Shown: positions 1 to 6,666 of the stretch, one piece after another
Position numbering within the stretch: the stretch's first letter is position 1
How the letters are laid out: each line of letters opens with the position of its first letter
Source of the DNA: Bacteroidales bacterium
Lineage (GTDB): Bacteria > Bacteroidota > Bacteroidia > Bacteroidales > WCHB1-69
Length of the DNA: 6,710 nt
Assembly: GCA_012519525.1 (NCBI GenBank)
Contig: JAAYQB010000139.1
Span: forward strand, 1 to 6,710
Direction of reading: 5' to 3'
Made by a program: the position numbers and the translations under genes
The notes under the pieces: generated by a model
The model's input: the letters and a program-made list of their open reading frames with translations, nothing else
Told to the model about the DNA's origin: nothing
The model's database searches: none

Positions 1-365
<365 letters not shown>

Positions 366-443
366 TAGTGTCTTGTATTTTATTTTTGTTTTATCTTCGC
401 TATATGTTTAGTAATAAGTTATAAAAAGTAACTTTACGTCTAA
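366..443 (+). other. 23S-5S internal transcribed spacer
   Basis: This is a short AT-rich spacer between the 23S and 5S rRNA genes. I see no tRNA and no convincing processing stem within it. It is expected to be removed by RNase processing of the rRNA precursor. Confidence 0.8.
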
Positions 444-554
<111 letters not shown>

Positions 555-561
555 TTTTTTT

Positions 562-596
562 AACAACCTCTTGTTGCATACAAGGGGTTGTTTTTT
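562..596 (+). terminator. Intrinsic terminator of the rRNA operon
   Basis: AACAACCTCTTG (562-573) pairs with CAAGGGGTTGTT (581-592) as a 12-bp stem with one wobble and a 7-nt loop, and the T-run continues to 596. It lies 8 nt after the 5S end, so it is the natural stop for the operon. The T-tract is cut at 596 by the start of the group II intron; the base after the intron (1283) is also T. This hairpin plus U-tract is the kind of target used by class IIC introns. Confidence 0.92.
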
Positions 597-804
597 GTGT
601 GCTACGCATACCATACATCTATAGGGTGGAAATCCTGAACGTGCCAGCCAATTGGAAACGTTAGTCAAAGACAAGGGTGTTGCTCGTGAGGACAAATCTG
701 AAGGAAGTCGGCGACAAAACTGTGAATGAACGAATAGGAACACAATACAAGTCTTACCTTGTGGGCAAGTGGGCACTAGACTGCGAAGCCCTATAATTGG
801 ACGT

Positions 805-811
805 AAAACAA
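805..811 (+). other. Candidate EBS1 of the group II intron
   Basis: AAAACAA in domain I is the perfect complement of TTGTTTT at 588-594 in the terminator U-tract just before the 5' splice site. It sits in a context (GTAAAACAAGGG) resembling the corresponding segment of the O. iheyensis intron. In class IIC introns the intron-binding site is short and normally abuts the splice site; here the perfect pairing stops 2 nt short of it, so the assignment is tentative. Confidence 0.4.
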
Positions 812-1024
812 GGGTAGTAAATTGTGTTACTTATGTGGAAAGATGTATGATTTTATCGTAGGAGGTCTGTATATAAGTTGTTATGAATAAGTCAGCAGAT
901 GGCATAGTAGTGAAGAAACTCTTGTAATGAGAGTGGAGCGAAGGGCAGAAACATTAGAGCTGATGAGTTTTTTTTAGAATAGTAAAAGTCAATGTAAAGG
1001 GACAGAAAATAACCTTAAAGACAG

Positions 1025-1180
1025 ATGAAGCAAAAGAAAACAGCAGAATGTAATAAACAAGGTAGCCTTTTCGCAACCGAAGTACCCGTATGGTACGAAA
1101 AAAGCGGGAAGGTCAGTTCCGTTTGGCTTTCTATATGCGAAGAAGAACGTAATCAGACGAGATGTTTGACTATCTCGTAA
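1025..1180 (+). CDS. Small ORF in intron domain IV (51 aa), doubtful
   Basis: An ATG-started reading frame of 51 codons begins MKQKKTAECNKQGSLF and ends RCLTIS, in the intron domain where the maturase is normally encoded. A stop codon lies three codons upstream in frame, so the ATG is the only plausible start. No ribosome-binding site is visible. The basic, Lys/Gln-rich start resembles in style the N-terminus of some Bacteroidota class IIC maturases, so the ORF could be a relic of a maturase gene with its body deleted. No reverse transcriptase motif (such as YADD) is present. It overlaps RNA hairpins, for example 1157-1178, and may be only structural RNA read in frame. I do not assign a function. 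Confidence 0.2.
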   Translation: MKQKKTAECNKQGSLFATEVPVWYEKSGKVSSVWLSICEEERNQTRCLTIS

Positions 1181-1194
1181 TTCACTCTAATGTA

Positions 1195-1224
1195 ACCGCC
1201 GTACACGTAAGTACATACGGTGGT
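1195..1224 (+). ncRNA. Group II intron domain V (catalytic hairpin)
   Basis: Domain V is the active-site hairpin of the intron. ACCGCCGTA (1195-1203) pairs with TACGGTGGT (1216-1224) over nine base pairs. The catalytic triad is CGC (1197-1199), the form typical of class IIC rather than AGC. The metal-binding two-nucleotide bulge would be C1214-A1215. The distal part is CAC-GTAA-GTA: a GNRA-like tetraloop position on a stem with only two good pairs and a C-A clash at its base. The segment between the arms is 12 nt, which I believe is 2 nt shorter than in the O. iheyensis domain V. Confidence 0.88.
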
Positions 1225-1236
1225 GTGAGAGGTCGG

Positions 1237-1282
1237 AAAATAGAATAGGAGAAAAACTTATTTTATTTTCCTCCTACTCGAT
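1237..1282 (+). other. Group II intron domain VI and 3' splice site
   Basis: GAATAGGAG (1243-1251) pairs with CTCCTACTC (1271-1279) with one A-C mismatch, followed by GAT at the 3' splice site. The expected branch-point adenosine is A1276, seven nucleotides from the end. In the simplest fold it is paired rather than bulged, so the branch site is uncertain. An alternative 11-bp AT helix (1237-1247 with 1259-1269, one G-T wobble) competes with this fold. Confidence 0.65.
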
Positions 1283-1320
1283 TGCCCTCATCCGGACGCT
1301 GAGGCTTGGTTACTGAGCTT

Positions 1321-1347
1321 GTCGAAGTAGTCGAAGTACTCGAAGCG
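1321..1347. repeat. Short tandem repeat, 9-nt unit GTCGAAGTA
   Basis: GTCGAAGTA occurs twice exactly (1321-1329, 1330-1338), followed by a degenerate third copy CTCGAAGCG (1339-1347). Function is unknown; it may be a slippage product inside a dispersed intergenic repeat. Confidence 0.75.
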
Positions 1348-1360
1348 TCAGTTCAACAAA

Positions 1361-1389
1361 CCGCTCATTTCTACAGACTCACTGAGCGG
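1361..1389 (-). terminator. Probable terminator of the ligase operon
   Basis: Read on the - strand, CCGCTCA and TGAGCGG form a 7-bp GC-rich stem with a 15-nt loop, followed by TTTGTTG. It begins 11 nt after the stop codon of the 593-aa ligase, the right place for an intrinsic terminator. The T-tract is broken by a G, so it may be modest in strength. Confidence 0.5.
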
Positions 1390-1400
1390 ATAGAGCACTT

Positions 1401-3182
1401 TTAATCAAAATGAGATTCATAAATCTCATTAATAAGTGTTTGATATTTTTTCTTCATCGTCTCTCTTTTTAATTTAAACGTTGGTGAAAGTTCTCCCGTT
1501 GTGGGCGACCATTCTTCGTGTACAAGACGAAAACGTTTTATTTGCTCGTGCGATGCTAAGGTCTGATTAATAGCGTCTATTTCTTTTTTTAAACGTTGAA
1601 TTATTTTAGGATTTTCTACTAATTCATCATTATCGCGGTAGTGAAGTTTGTATTTGCTTCCCCAAAAGTGAAGGTAATTGAAATTAGGAGAAATAATAGC
1701 CGAAACAAATTTTTGATTTTCTCCTATTATAAACATATTTTCAATAAAAGGGGATTCTTTGAATTTATTTTCTAATAATTGAGGAGCGATATATTCGCCC
1801 GACGATAATTTAAAAATATCTTTTTTGCGATCGGTAATGCGTAAAAATCCATCTTTTGTCAATTCTCCCATATCGCCCGTATGGAACCATCCTTCGTCGT
1901 CTATTACTCGATGAGTATGTTCAGTATCTTTATAATAACCTTCCATTAGACAAACTCCTTTGGTCAAAATTTCACCGTCGGCAGCTAATTTTACTTCAAT
2001 TCCATCTACAATTTTTCCAACCGAATCAATCAATACAAGATGTTCGTTGGGTCTGTTGAATGCAATAAAAGGAGAGGTTTCGGTTAATCCATAACCTTCG
2101 ACTATGCGCATTTTTGCAGCCGTAAAAAGACGAATAATTTTCGGTTGAACTGCCGTTCCTCCCGAAATGATTAACAATTCATTTCCTCCTAATTTAGCTC
2201 GCCATTTAGAATAAATAAGTCTATCGGCAATTTTATATTTCAATTTATAGAAAGCTGATTGATTGTTACTATCATATTTTTCGGCAGCATTAAAAGCCCA
2301 AAAATAAATTTTCTTTTTAAATCCCTCCAAATCTTTTCCTGCCGAACGAATTTTTTCGAGCAGCATCTCTAAAATATGAGGAACAGCACAAAATCCATTC
2401 ACATTTCCATCTTTTAAGTCGGCAAAAATCGTATTTAAGTTTTCAACATAATAAATGCTTACCCCTAAATATTGAAAAGCATAATTCATGCTTCGTTCGT
2501 AAATATGACAAAGAGGCAAAAAACTCAACATCCGATGTCGGTCGTCTATGATTTGCGTATTTCCGTGAGCCATAGCATTAAACGTAATGGCTCTATGCGA
2601 AAGCATTACTCCTTTTGAGTGTCCTGCCGTTCCTGAAGTATAGATTATCGTACAAAGATCTTCGCCTTTGATATTTTTTTTATTTTCCTCAATGATAGAA
2701 GAATAGATATTTTTAGTATTCGTTCCAAGAATTTTAATCTCTTCTAAATTTTTTTGACCTTCAATTGTATTAATGGTATAAACAATGGGTTTATATTCCA
2801 ATTCTTGAATGGCTGGATTGACAATATTAAAAATGGTTTCGTTTTCAATAATAATTAATTTTGCATCGCTATGCTCGATTATACATTTGTAGTCTTCAAC
2901 ACTTAAAGTCGGATAAATAGGAACATGTATTAAATTAGCTAATCCTAATCCCATGTCGATAAAATTCCATTCGGGACGATTGTTTGTAATGGTAATAACT
3001 TTATCTTGAGCTTGTAAACCCAAAGCTAAAAATCCATAACTCAATGTATGAGCAGTTTCATAATAATCGTCAACACTTACTTTGAACCAAATTCCGTTTT
3101 TTTTCTGAGCTAAAATGTCTTTTTTATGTGCATATTTCTCTTTTAGCTGTTCAAGAAAGTCAAAAGTTCTTGTAATTTCCAT
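1401..3182 (-). CDS. Long-chain fatty acid CoA ligase (AMP-binding), 593 aa
   Basis: It is expected to activate fatty acids to acyl-CoA in two steps (acyl-adenylate, then thioester with CoA), on the inner face of the membrane or in the cytosol. Family motifs are clear: the P-loop-like A3 motif YTSGTAGHSKG at 181-191, LPLCHIYERSM at 222-232 (a bacterial long-chain ligase hallmark), A5 YGLTETSP at 364-371, A7 GWFHTGDMG at 431-439 with Asp437, the hinge region DRKKDIFKLSSGEYIAP from 451, and a C-terminal GELSPTFKLKR where Lys570 is the likely A10 adenylation lysine. Length is normal for the family. It has no signal peptide or membrane segment. The A3 motif departs from SGTTGxPKG at two positions (Ala for Thr, Ser for Pro). 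The start MEITRTFD is shared with the upstream paralogue and follows its stop by 14 nt, so the two are co-transcribed. Chain-length preference cannot be read from sequence. Confidence 0.93.
   Translation of the reverse strand: MEITRTFDFLEQLKEKYAHKKDILAQKKNGIWFKVSVDDYYETAHTLSYGFLALGLQAQDKVITITNNRPEWNFIDMGLGLANLIHVPIYPTLSVEDYKCIIEHSDAKLIIIENETIFNIVNPAIQELEYKPIVYTINTIEGQKNLEEIKILGTNTKNIYSSIIEENKKNIKGEDLCTIIYTSGTAGHSKGVMLSHRAITFNAMAHGNTQIIDDRHRMLSFLPLCHIYERSMNYAFQYLGVSIYYVENLNTIFADLKDGNVNGFCAVPHILEMLLEKIRSAGKDLEGFKKKIYFWAFNAAEKYDSNNQSAFYKLKYKIADRLIYSKWRAKLGGNELLIISGGTAVQPKIIRLFTAAKMRIVEGYGLTETSPFIAFNRPNEHLVLIDSVGKIVDGIEVKLAADGEILTKGVCLMEGYYKDTEHTHRVIDDEGWFHTGDMGELTKDGFLRITDRKKDIFKLSSGEYIAPQLLENKFKESPFIENMFIIGENQKFVSAIISPNFNYLHFWGSKYKLHYRDNDELVENPKIIQRLKKEIDAINQTLASHEQIKRFRLVHEEWSPTTGELSPTFKLKRETMKKKYQTLINEIYESHFD
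1409..1430 (-). other. Perfect hairpin at the end of the ligase coding region
   Basis: AATGAGAT (1409-1416) and ATCTCATT (1423-1430) form an 8-bp perfect stem with a 6-nt loop inside the last codons of the 593-aa ligase gene. On the - strand it is followed by TTGATTAAAAG, which includes the stop codon. It could act as mRNA 3'-end protection or a weak first terminator. Confidence 0.4.
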
Positions 3183-3196
3183 CCTTAATGCTATCT

Positions 3197-5101
3197 TTAT
3201 TCGTTATTATTTTTATTGAAATTATTTGATAAAGTTTCACTTGTTTTTTTAATTGCCGTATCAATGGTTGATTTTATTTGTATTAACGACAAATTAATAT
3301 TTTTAAAACTAAAAGCATGTCCTTGATTGTTGGTTTGTTTATGATAAATTTGATTGATAATAGATTGATATTTTTTTGTTAACACACTGCGTTTTAATTT
3401 TAATGTCGGCGAAAGTTCTCCCGTTTGTGGTGTCCATTCGTCAGCAACCAAACGAAAAGCTTTTATTTGCTCATGAGGAGCTAAAAGTTTATTATAAGTA
3501 TCTATTTCTCTTTGTATTCTTTTTTGGGTTGCAGGCAATCCTATAAGGTCTGCATTGTCTTTATAGCGAAGTTTATGTTTAGCTGCCCAAAAGTGTAGAT
3601 AGTTGAAATTAGGAGAAATAATAGCTGACGTAAACTTTTCGTTTTCACCGATTACCATAAGGTCAACGATGAGGGGAGATTCTTTAAACATATTTTCAAT
3701 AAGCTGAGGGGCAACATATTTTCCTGCCGAAAGTTTAAAAATTTCCTTTTTACGGTCGGTTATTTTTAAATATTTTCCATCAATAAATCGACCGATATCA
3801 CCGGTATGAAACCAGCCTTCTTCGTCAATAACTTGCTGAGTATATTCAGGGTCTTTATAATAGCCTAACATTAATGATGGTCCTTTGGTAAGAATTTCTC
3901 CATCATCGGCAATTTTAACTTCGACGTTTTCGAGTATGCAACCTACTGTTCCTAATTTTACTTCTTTTCCATTGGGATTATTCACTGATATAACAGGCGA
4001 TGTTTCCGACAATCCATATCCTTCATATACTTCTAAGCCTGCTGCGTGAAACAAACGAACAATTTTATCTCTTACAGCAGAGCTTCCGCATACAATTGCC
4101 ATTCTATTGCCTCCTAACTTTTCTCTCCATTTAACATAAACCAATTTATCAAATATTTTTAACCAAAATCGATACCAAGGATTTTTATGTAAGTCGTATC
4201 TATGTCCGTGATAAATGGCAAGCGAATAAATAATCTTTTTGATACCTCGTAAATCTTTCCCTGCAGAGATAAATTTATCGTATACCATTTCCAATATGCG
4301 TGGAACGGAACAAAATCCATGTGCTTTTACATCAAGAATATCAGCTGCTATTGTAGCTAAACTTTCAGCGTAATAAATACTTACGCCCAAATACTGGTAT
4401 TCGTAATTCATGCTTCTTTCGTAAATATGGCACAGAGGTAAAAAGCTAACAATTCGATGATTTTGATTCAATGGCTGCACTTTGGCATGAGCCGTAAAAT
4501 TAGCAATCAAATTGCGATGCGATAACATAACTCCTTTTGCATCTCCCGTCGTACCGGAAGTATAAATAAGAGTCGCTATATCATCGGGAAGTATTGTTTT
4601 TTTGATTTCATTGATAACGTCTTCATTCTTTTGACGTGTCGAAATACCGATTTTTAAAACTTCATATAAAGATTTTTCATCGCCAATTTTATCCAAGGCA
4701 TAAATTTCGGGATGATGAATTAATTTAGCAAATGCAGGTTGCACACGATTATAAATTTGCTGAATACCGATAATGACAAGTTTAGCATCAGAATGATTAA
4801 TAATGTGTTCGTAATCATTGGGATTAAGCGTCGGATAAATAGGTACGTGTACTACTCCTAACATACTAAGAGCCATATCGATGATATTAAACTCAGGTCT
4901 ATTATTGGTGATGGTAACTACTTTATCGCCTTTACGAAGCCCAATTTCATGAAACCCATAACTCATTAGTGTTGAATACTTATAGTAATCGTTAGTACTA
5001 TAAGTTATCCATTCGCCGTCTTTTTTTCCGGCAAGAATATCATTTTTTTGGTAATTTTTTAATAACCAATCTAATAAATCAAATGTTCTTGTAATTTCCA
5101 T
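3197..5101 (-). CDS. Long-chain fatty acid CoA ligase (AMP-binding), 634 aa
   Basis: It has the same predicted reaction as the downstream paralogue: ATP-dependent acyl-CoA formation for phospholipid synthesis, recycling or degradation. Motifs are A3 YTSGTTGDAKG at 180-190, LPLCHIYERSM at 221-231, A5 YGLSETSP at 362-369, A7 GWFHTGDIG at 429-437 with Asp435, the hinge DRKKEIFKLSAGKYVAP from 449, and GELSPTLKLKR near the end with Lys568 as likely catalytic lysine. By eye about half the residues match the 593-aa protein with almost no gaps, indicating tandem duplication. After KYQSIINQIYHK (577-588) it carries an extra ~45-residue tail, rich in Asn, Lys, Ser and Thr and ending NKNNNE, which the paralogue lacks. 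In place of SGG before the conserved AV it has CGSS (338-341). The start MEITRTFD is matched in the paralogue. A promoter-like box lies 28 nt upstream. Confidence 0.94.
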   Translation of the reverse strand: MEITRTFDLLDWLLKNYQKNDILAGKKDGEWITYSTNDYYKYSTLMSYGFHEIGLRKGDKVVTITNNRPEFNIIDMALSMLGVVHVPIYPTLNPNDYEHIINHSDAKLVIIGIQQIYNRVQPAFAKLIHHPEIYALDKIGDEKSLYEVLKIGISTRQKNEDVINEIKKTILPDDIATLIYTSGTTGDAKGVMLSHRNLIANFTAHAKVQPLNQNHRIVSFLPLCHIYERSMNYEYQYLGVSIYYAESLATIAADILDVKAHGFCSVPRILEMVYDKFISAGKDLRGIKKIIYSLAIYHGHRYDLHKNPWYRFWLKIFDKLVYVKWREKLGGNRMAIVCGSSAVRDKIVRLFHAAGLEVYEGYGLSETSPVISVNNPNGKEVKLGTVGCILENVEVKIADDGEILTKGPSLMLGYYKDPEYTQQVIDEEGWFHTGDIGRFIDGKYLKITDRKKEIFKLSAGKYVAPQLIENMFKESPLIVDLMVIGENEKFTSAIISPNFNYLHFWAAKHKLRYKDNADLIGLPATQKRIQREIDTYNKLLAPHEQIKAFRLVADEWTPQTGELSPTLKLKRSVLTKKYQSIINQIYHKQTNNQGHAFSFKNINLSLIQIKSTIDTAIKKTSETLSNNFNKNNNE

Positions 5102-5128
5102 TAAAGAAAGTATTATGTATCAGATTAG

Positions 5129-5136
5129 CAAAAGTA
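5129..5136 (-). promoter_or_regulatory. Candidate -7 promoter box for the ligase pair
   Basis: On the - strand the sequence TACTTTTG fits the Bacteroidota -7 consensus TAnnTTTG exactly. It would give a leader of about 20 nt before the ATG at 5101. I see no good -33 TTTG at the usual spacing, as that region falls in the hairpin at 5138-5178. Such AT-rich matches arise by chance, so this is tentative. Confidence 0.4.
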
Positions 5137-5137
5137 G

Positions 5138-5178
5138 AAAAAATAATGAAAGGAAAACGATTTTTTTCATTATTTTTT
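5138..5178 (-). terminator. Long perfect AT-rich hairpin after metK
   Basis: AAAAAATAATGAAA (5138-5151) and TTTCATTATTTTTT (5165-5178) are perfect 14-nt inverted repeats. Inside, AAAA (5154-5157) and TTTT (5161-5164) extend the stem after a GG bulge, leaving a CGA loop. It begins 8 nt past the metK stop. On the - strand the 3' arm ends in six U residues, so it may work as a metK terminator or a partial read-through point ahead of the ligase genes. The stem is almost purely A-T. Confidence 0.5.
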
Positions 5179-5186
5179 AAAAAGCT

Positions 5187-6524
5187 TTAGCATTCAAAGG
5201 CTTTCTTTATTTTATCTACATAATCTTCCTTTTCCCATGCAAAAAATGTTACTTTTTTGAAGTATTTTTCTTCTCCATTAACATTTTTCTTAATAACATT
5301 TTCATCTTTATAGTAAACTTCGACTTCTTCTTCGAAAGAATCTCGACCGAAATGTCCATAAGAAGCCGTGGGTAAGAAAATAGGATTGGTTAAACCGAAA
5401 CGTTCTATAATTGCAAAAGGACGCAAGTCAAATAATGCATTTACTTTTTCGGCAATTTCGATATCGGTTATTTTTTTACCGTTTTTATCTTTTAATTTAC
5501 ATGTATTAAATGTATTAACATATAAACCAACAGGTTCTGCAATACCAATAGCATAAGCAATTTGTACTAAAACTTCGTTAGCTACTCCGGCAGCTACTAA
5601 ATTTTTAGCAATATGGCGTGCAGCATAGGCTGCCGAACGATCGACTTTCGATGAATCTTTTCCCGAAAAAGCACCTCCGCCATGAGCTCCTTTACCGCCA
5701 TAAGTGTCTACGATTATTTTTCTTCCGGTTAAACCCGTATCTCCATGAGGTCCGCCTATCACAAATTTTCCTGTAGGATTTACATATAATTTAACATCAT
5801 TGGTAAATAATTTTCGAATATGTGCCGGATATGTTTTTTTAACACGAGGAATTAAGATTTTTTCTATATCGGTTTTAATGGTTTGCAGCATTTTTTCTTC
5901 CGCATTTTTTTGTGATGCTTTGCTATTATCTTTTGCTTTTATAAAATCATCGTGTTGTGTAGATATAACAATTGTATTAATTTTAACCGGCTTTCCTTTT
6001 TCATTGTATTCAATGGTAACTTGCGATTTAGAATCAGGACGCAAGTATTTCATTTTTTTACCTTCTTTACGTATATTTGCCAATTCTTGCATAAAAACAT
6101 GAGCCAATTCTATGGGCAAAGGCATTAGGTTATCCATTTCTTTTACGGCATAGCCAAACATCATCCCTTGATCTCCGGCACCTTGATTTTCTTTTTCTTT
6201 ACGTTCAACACCTTGATTTATGTCCGGCGATTGTTTGTGAATAGCCGATATGACACCGCAAGAATTACTTTCAAACATATATTCTCCTTTGGTATATCCG
6301 ATTTGCCGAATAACATCTCTTGCTACTTTTTGAATATCAACGTATCCTTTTGTTTTAACTTCTCCGGCACAAACAACTAAGCCTGTTGTTACTAATGTTT
6401 CACATGCTACTTTAGCATTAGGGTCGCGACGTAAAAATTCATCTAATAATGCATCTGATATTTGGTCTGATACTTTGTCCGGATGTCCTTCCGAAACAGA
6501 TTCGGATGTAAATAAATAAGCCAT
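5187..6524 (-). CDS. metK: S-adenosylmethionine synthetase (methionine adenosyltransferase)
   Basis: This cytosolic enzyme forms S-adenosylmethionine from methionine and ATP, releasing phosphate and pyrophosphate; it normally works as a tetramer. The sequence opens with the family signature LFTSESVSEGHPDK, with His14 and Asp16 in the active site and Mg2+ ligation. GAGDQG is at 115-120, GRKIIVDTYGG at 267-277, the glycine-rich P-loop-like signature GGGAFSGKD at 282-290, then KVDRSAAYAARHIAKN from 293, and ASYGHFGR at 387-394 near the end. All three structural repeats are present and no key motif is broken. At 445 residues it is about 60 longer than E. coli MetK (384). The extra length falls mainly in a Lys/Ser-rich segment around 190-215 and in 400-425; longer forms are usual in Bacteroidota. 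The start is fixed by the conserved N-terminus. It is the first gene of the - strand group here; a shared transcript with the ligases is possible but not shown. Confidence 0.98.
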   Translation of the reverse strand: MAYLFTSESVSEGHPDKVSDQISDALLDEFLRRDPNAKVACETLVTTGLVVCAGEVKTKGYVDIQKVARDVIRQIGYTKGEYMFESNSCGVISAIHKQSPDINQGVERKEKENQGAGDQGMMFGYAVKEMDNLMPLPIELAHVFMQELANIRKEGKKMKYLRPDSKSQVTIEYNEKGKPVKINTIVISTQHDDFIKAKDNSKASQKNAEEKMLQTIKTDIEKILIPRVKKTYPAHIRKLFTNDVKLYVNPTGKFVIGGPHGDTGLTGRKIIVDTYGGKGAHGGGAFSGKDSSKVDRSAAYAARHIAKNLVAAGVANEVLVQIAYAIGIAEPVGLYVNTFNTCKLKDKNGKKITDIEIAEKVNALFDLRPFAIIERFGLTNPIFLPTASYGHFGRDSFEEEVEVYYKDENVIKKNVNGEEKYFKKVTFFAWEKEDYVDKIKKAFEC

Positions 6525-6634
6525 TTCTTTTATTATTTAAAAAATTAATATTTTAATAAACTAATGAAAAAATGAATAGGAAATAATTGAAAGGGAATGT
6601 TTTGGTTTAGCATTTTTTATGGTTGCAATCAAAT

Positions 6635-6642
6635 CAAATCTA
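6635..6642 (-). promoter_or_regulatory. Candidate metK -7 promoter box (TAGATTTG)
   Basis: TAGATTTG on the - strand fits the Bacteroidota consensus TAnnTTTG. A TTTG lies upstream with a 16-nt spacer, a little shorter than the usual ~19 nt. The leader would be about 105 nt. Confidence 0.35.
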
Positions 6643-6658
6643 TCCATATTTTCAACTG

Positions 6659-6666
6659 CAAAAATA
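6659..6666 (-). promoter_or_regulatory. Alternative metK -7 promoter box (TATTTTTG)
   Basis: TATTTTTG on the - strand also fits TAnnTTTG. No clear -33 TTTG is seen at the expected distance. It competes with the box at 6635-6642, and the sequence alone cannot decide between them. Confidence 0.3.

Larger units (their letters stand above)
597..1282 (+). mobile_element. Group II intron, class IIC, ORF-less (686 nt)
   Basis: This is a self-splicing ribozyme and retroelement RNA. The 5' end GTGTG fits the group II consensus GUGYG and the 3' end ...CTACTCGAT fits the usual ...AY end. Landmarks match, from memory, the class IIC intron of Oceanobacillus iheyensis: TCTATAGGGTG (618-628), AAGGGTGT (672-679), AATCTGAAGGAAG (695-707), GGAACACAA (737-745), GGAGGTCTG (861-869), GTCAGCAGA near 891 followed by CATAGTAGTGAAG (903-915), and domain V with GGTGGTGTGAGAGGTCGG after it. 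Domains I to VI therefore seem all present in order. Domain IV (~985-1193) has no reverse transcriptase/maturase; at most a 51-codon ORF is there. Insertion directly behind a terminator U-tract is typical of this class. Without its own protein it would need a maturase from elsewhere, or splice poorly. Class and ends are well supported; activity is unknown. Confidence 0.93.
1283..1400. other. Intergenic convergence zone with hairpins and short repeats
   Basis: This 118-nt stretch separates the + strand rRNA/intron unit from the 3' end of the - strand ligase genes. No gene is visible. It contains GACGCT (1295-1300) and its complement AGCGTC (1344-1349), a TGAGCTTGTCGAAG motif (1314-1327) of a kind that often occurs in dispersed intergenic repeats, a 9-nt tandem repeat and a GC-rich hairpin at 1361-1389. 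Confidence 0.7.

Noticed and set aside
641..645. GTGCC as an alternative 5' end of the intron
   Set aside because: GTGTG at 597 fits the consensus better, the intervening TCTATAGGGTG is itself a conserved intron 5' element, and 597 directly follows the terminator.
1283..1400. CRISPR array or tRNA gene near the repeats
   Set aside because: The repeats are only 9 nt and contiguous, without spacers, and no cloverleaf can be drawn.
1856..2059. Open reading frame on the + strand inside the 593-aa ligase
   Set aside because: It is a shadow of conserved ligase coding sequence on the other strand.
5368..6380. Three + strand open reading frames inside metK
   Set aside because: They are antisense to a strongly conserved gene, and their hydrophobic composition is what reverse-strand AT-rich codons give.
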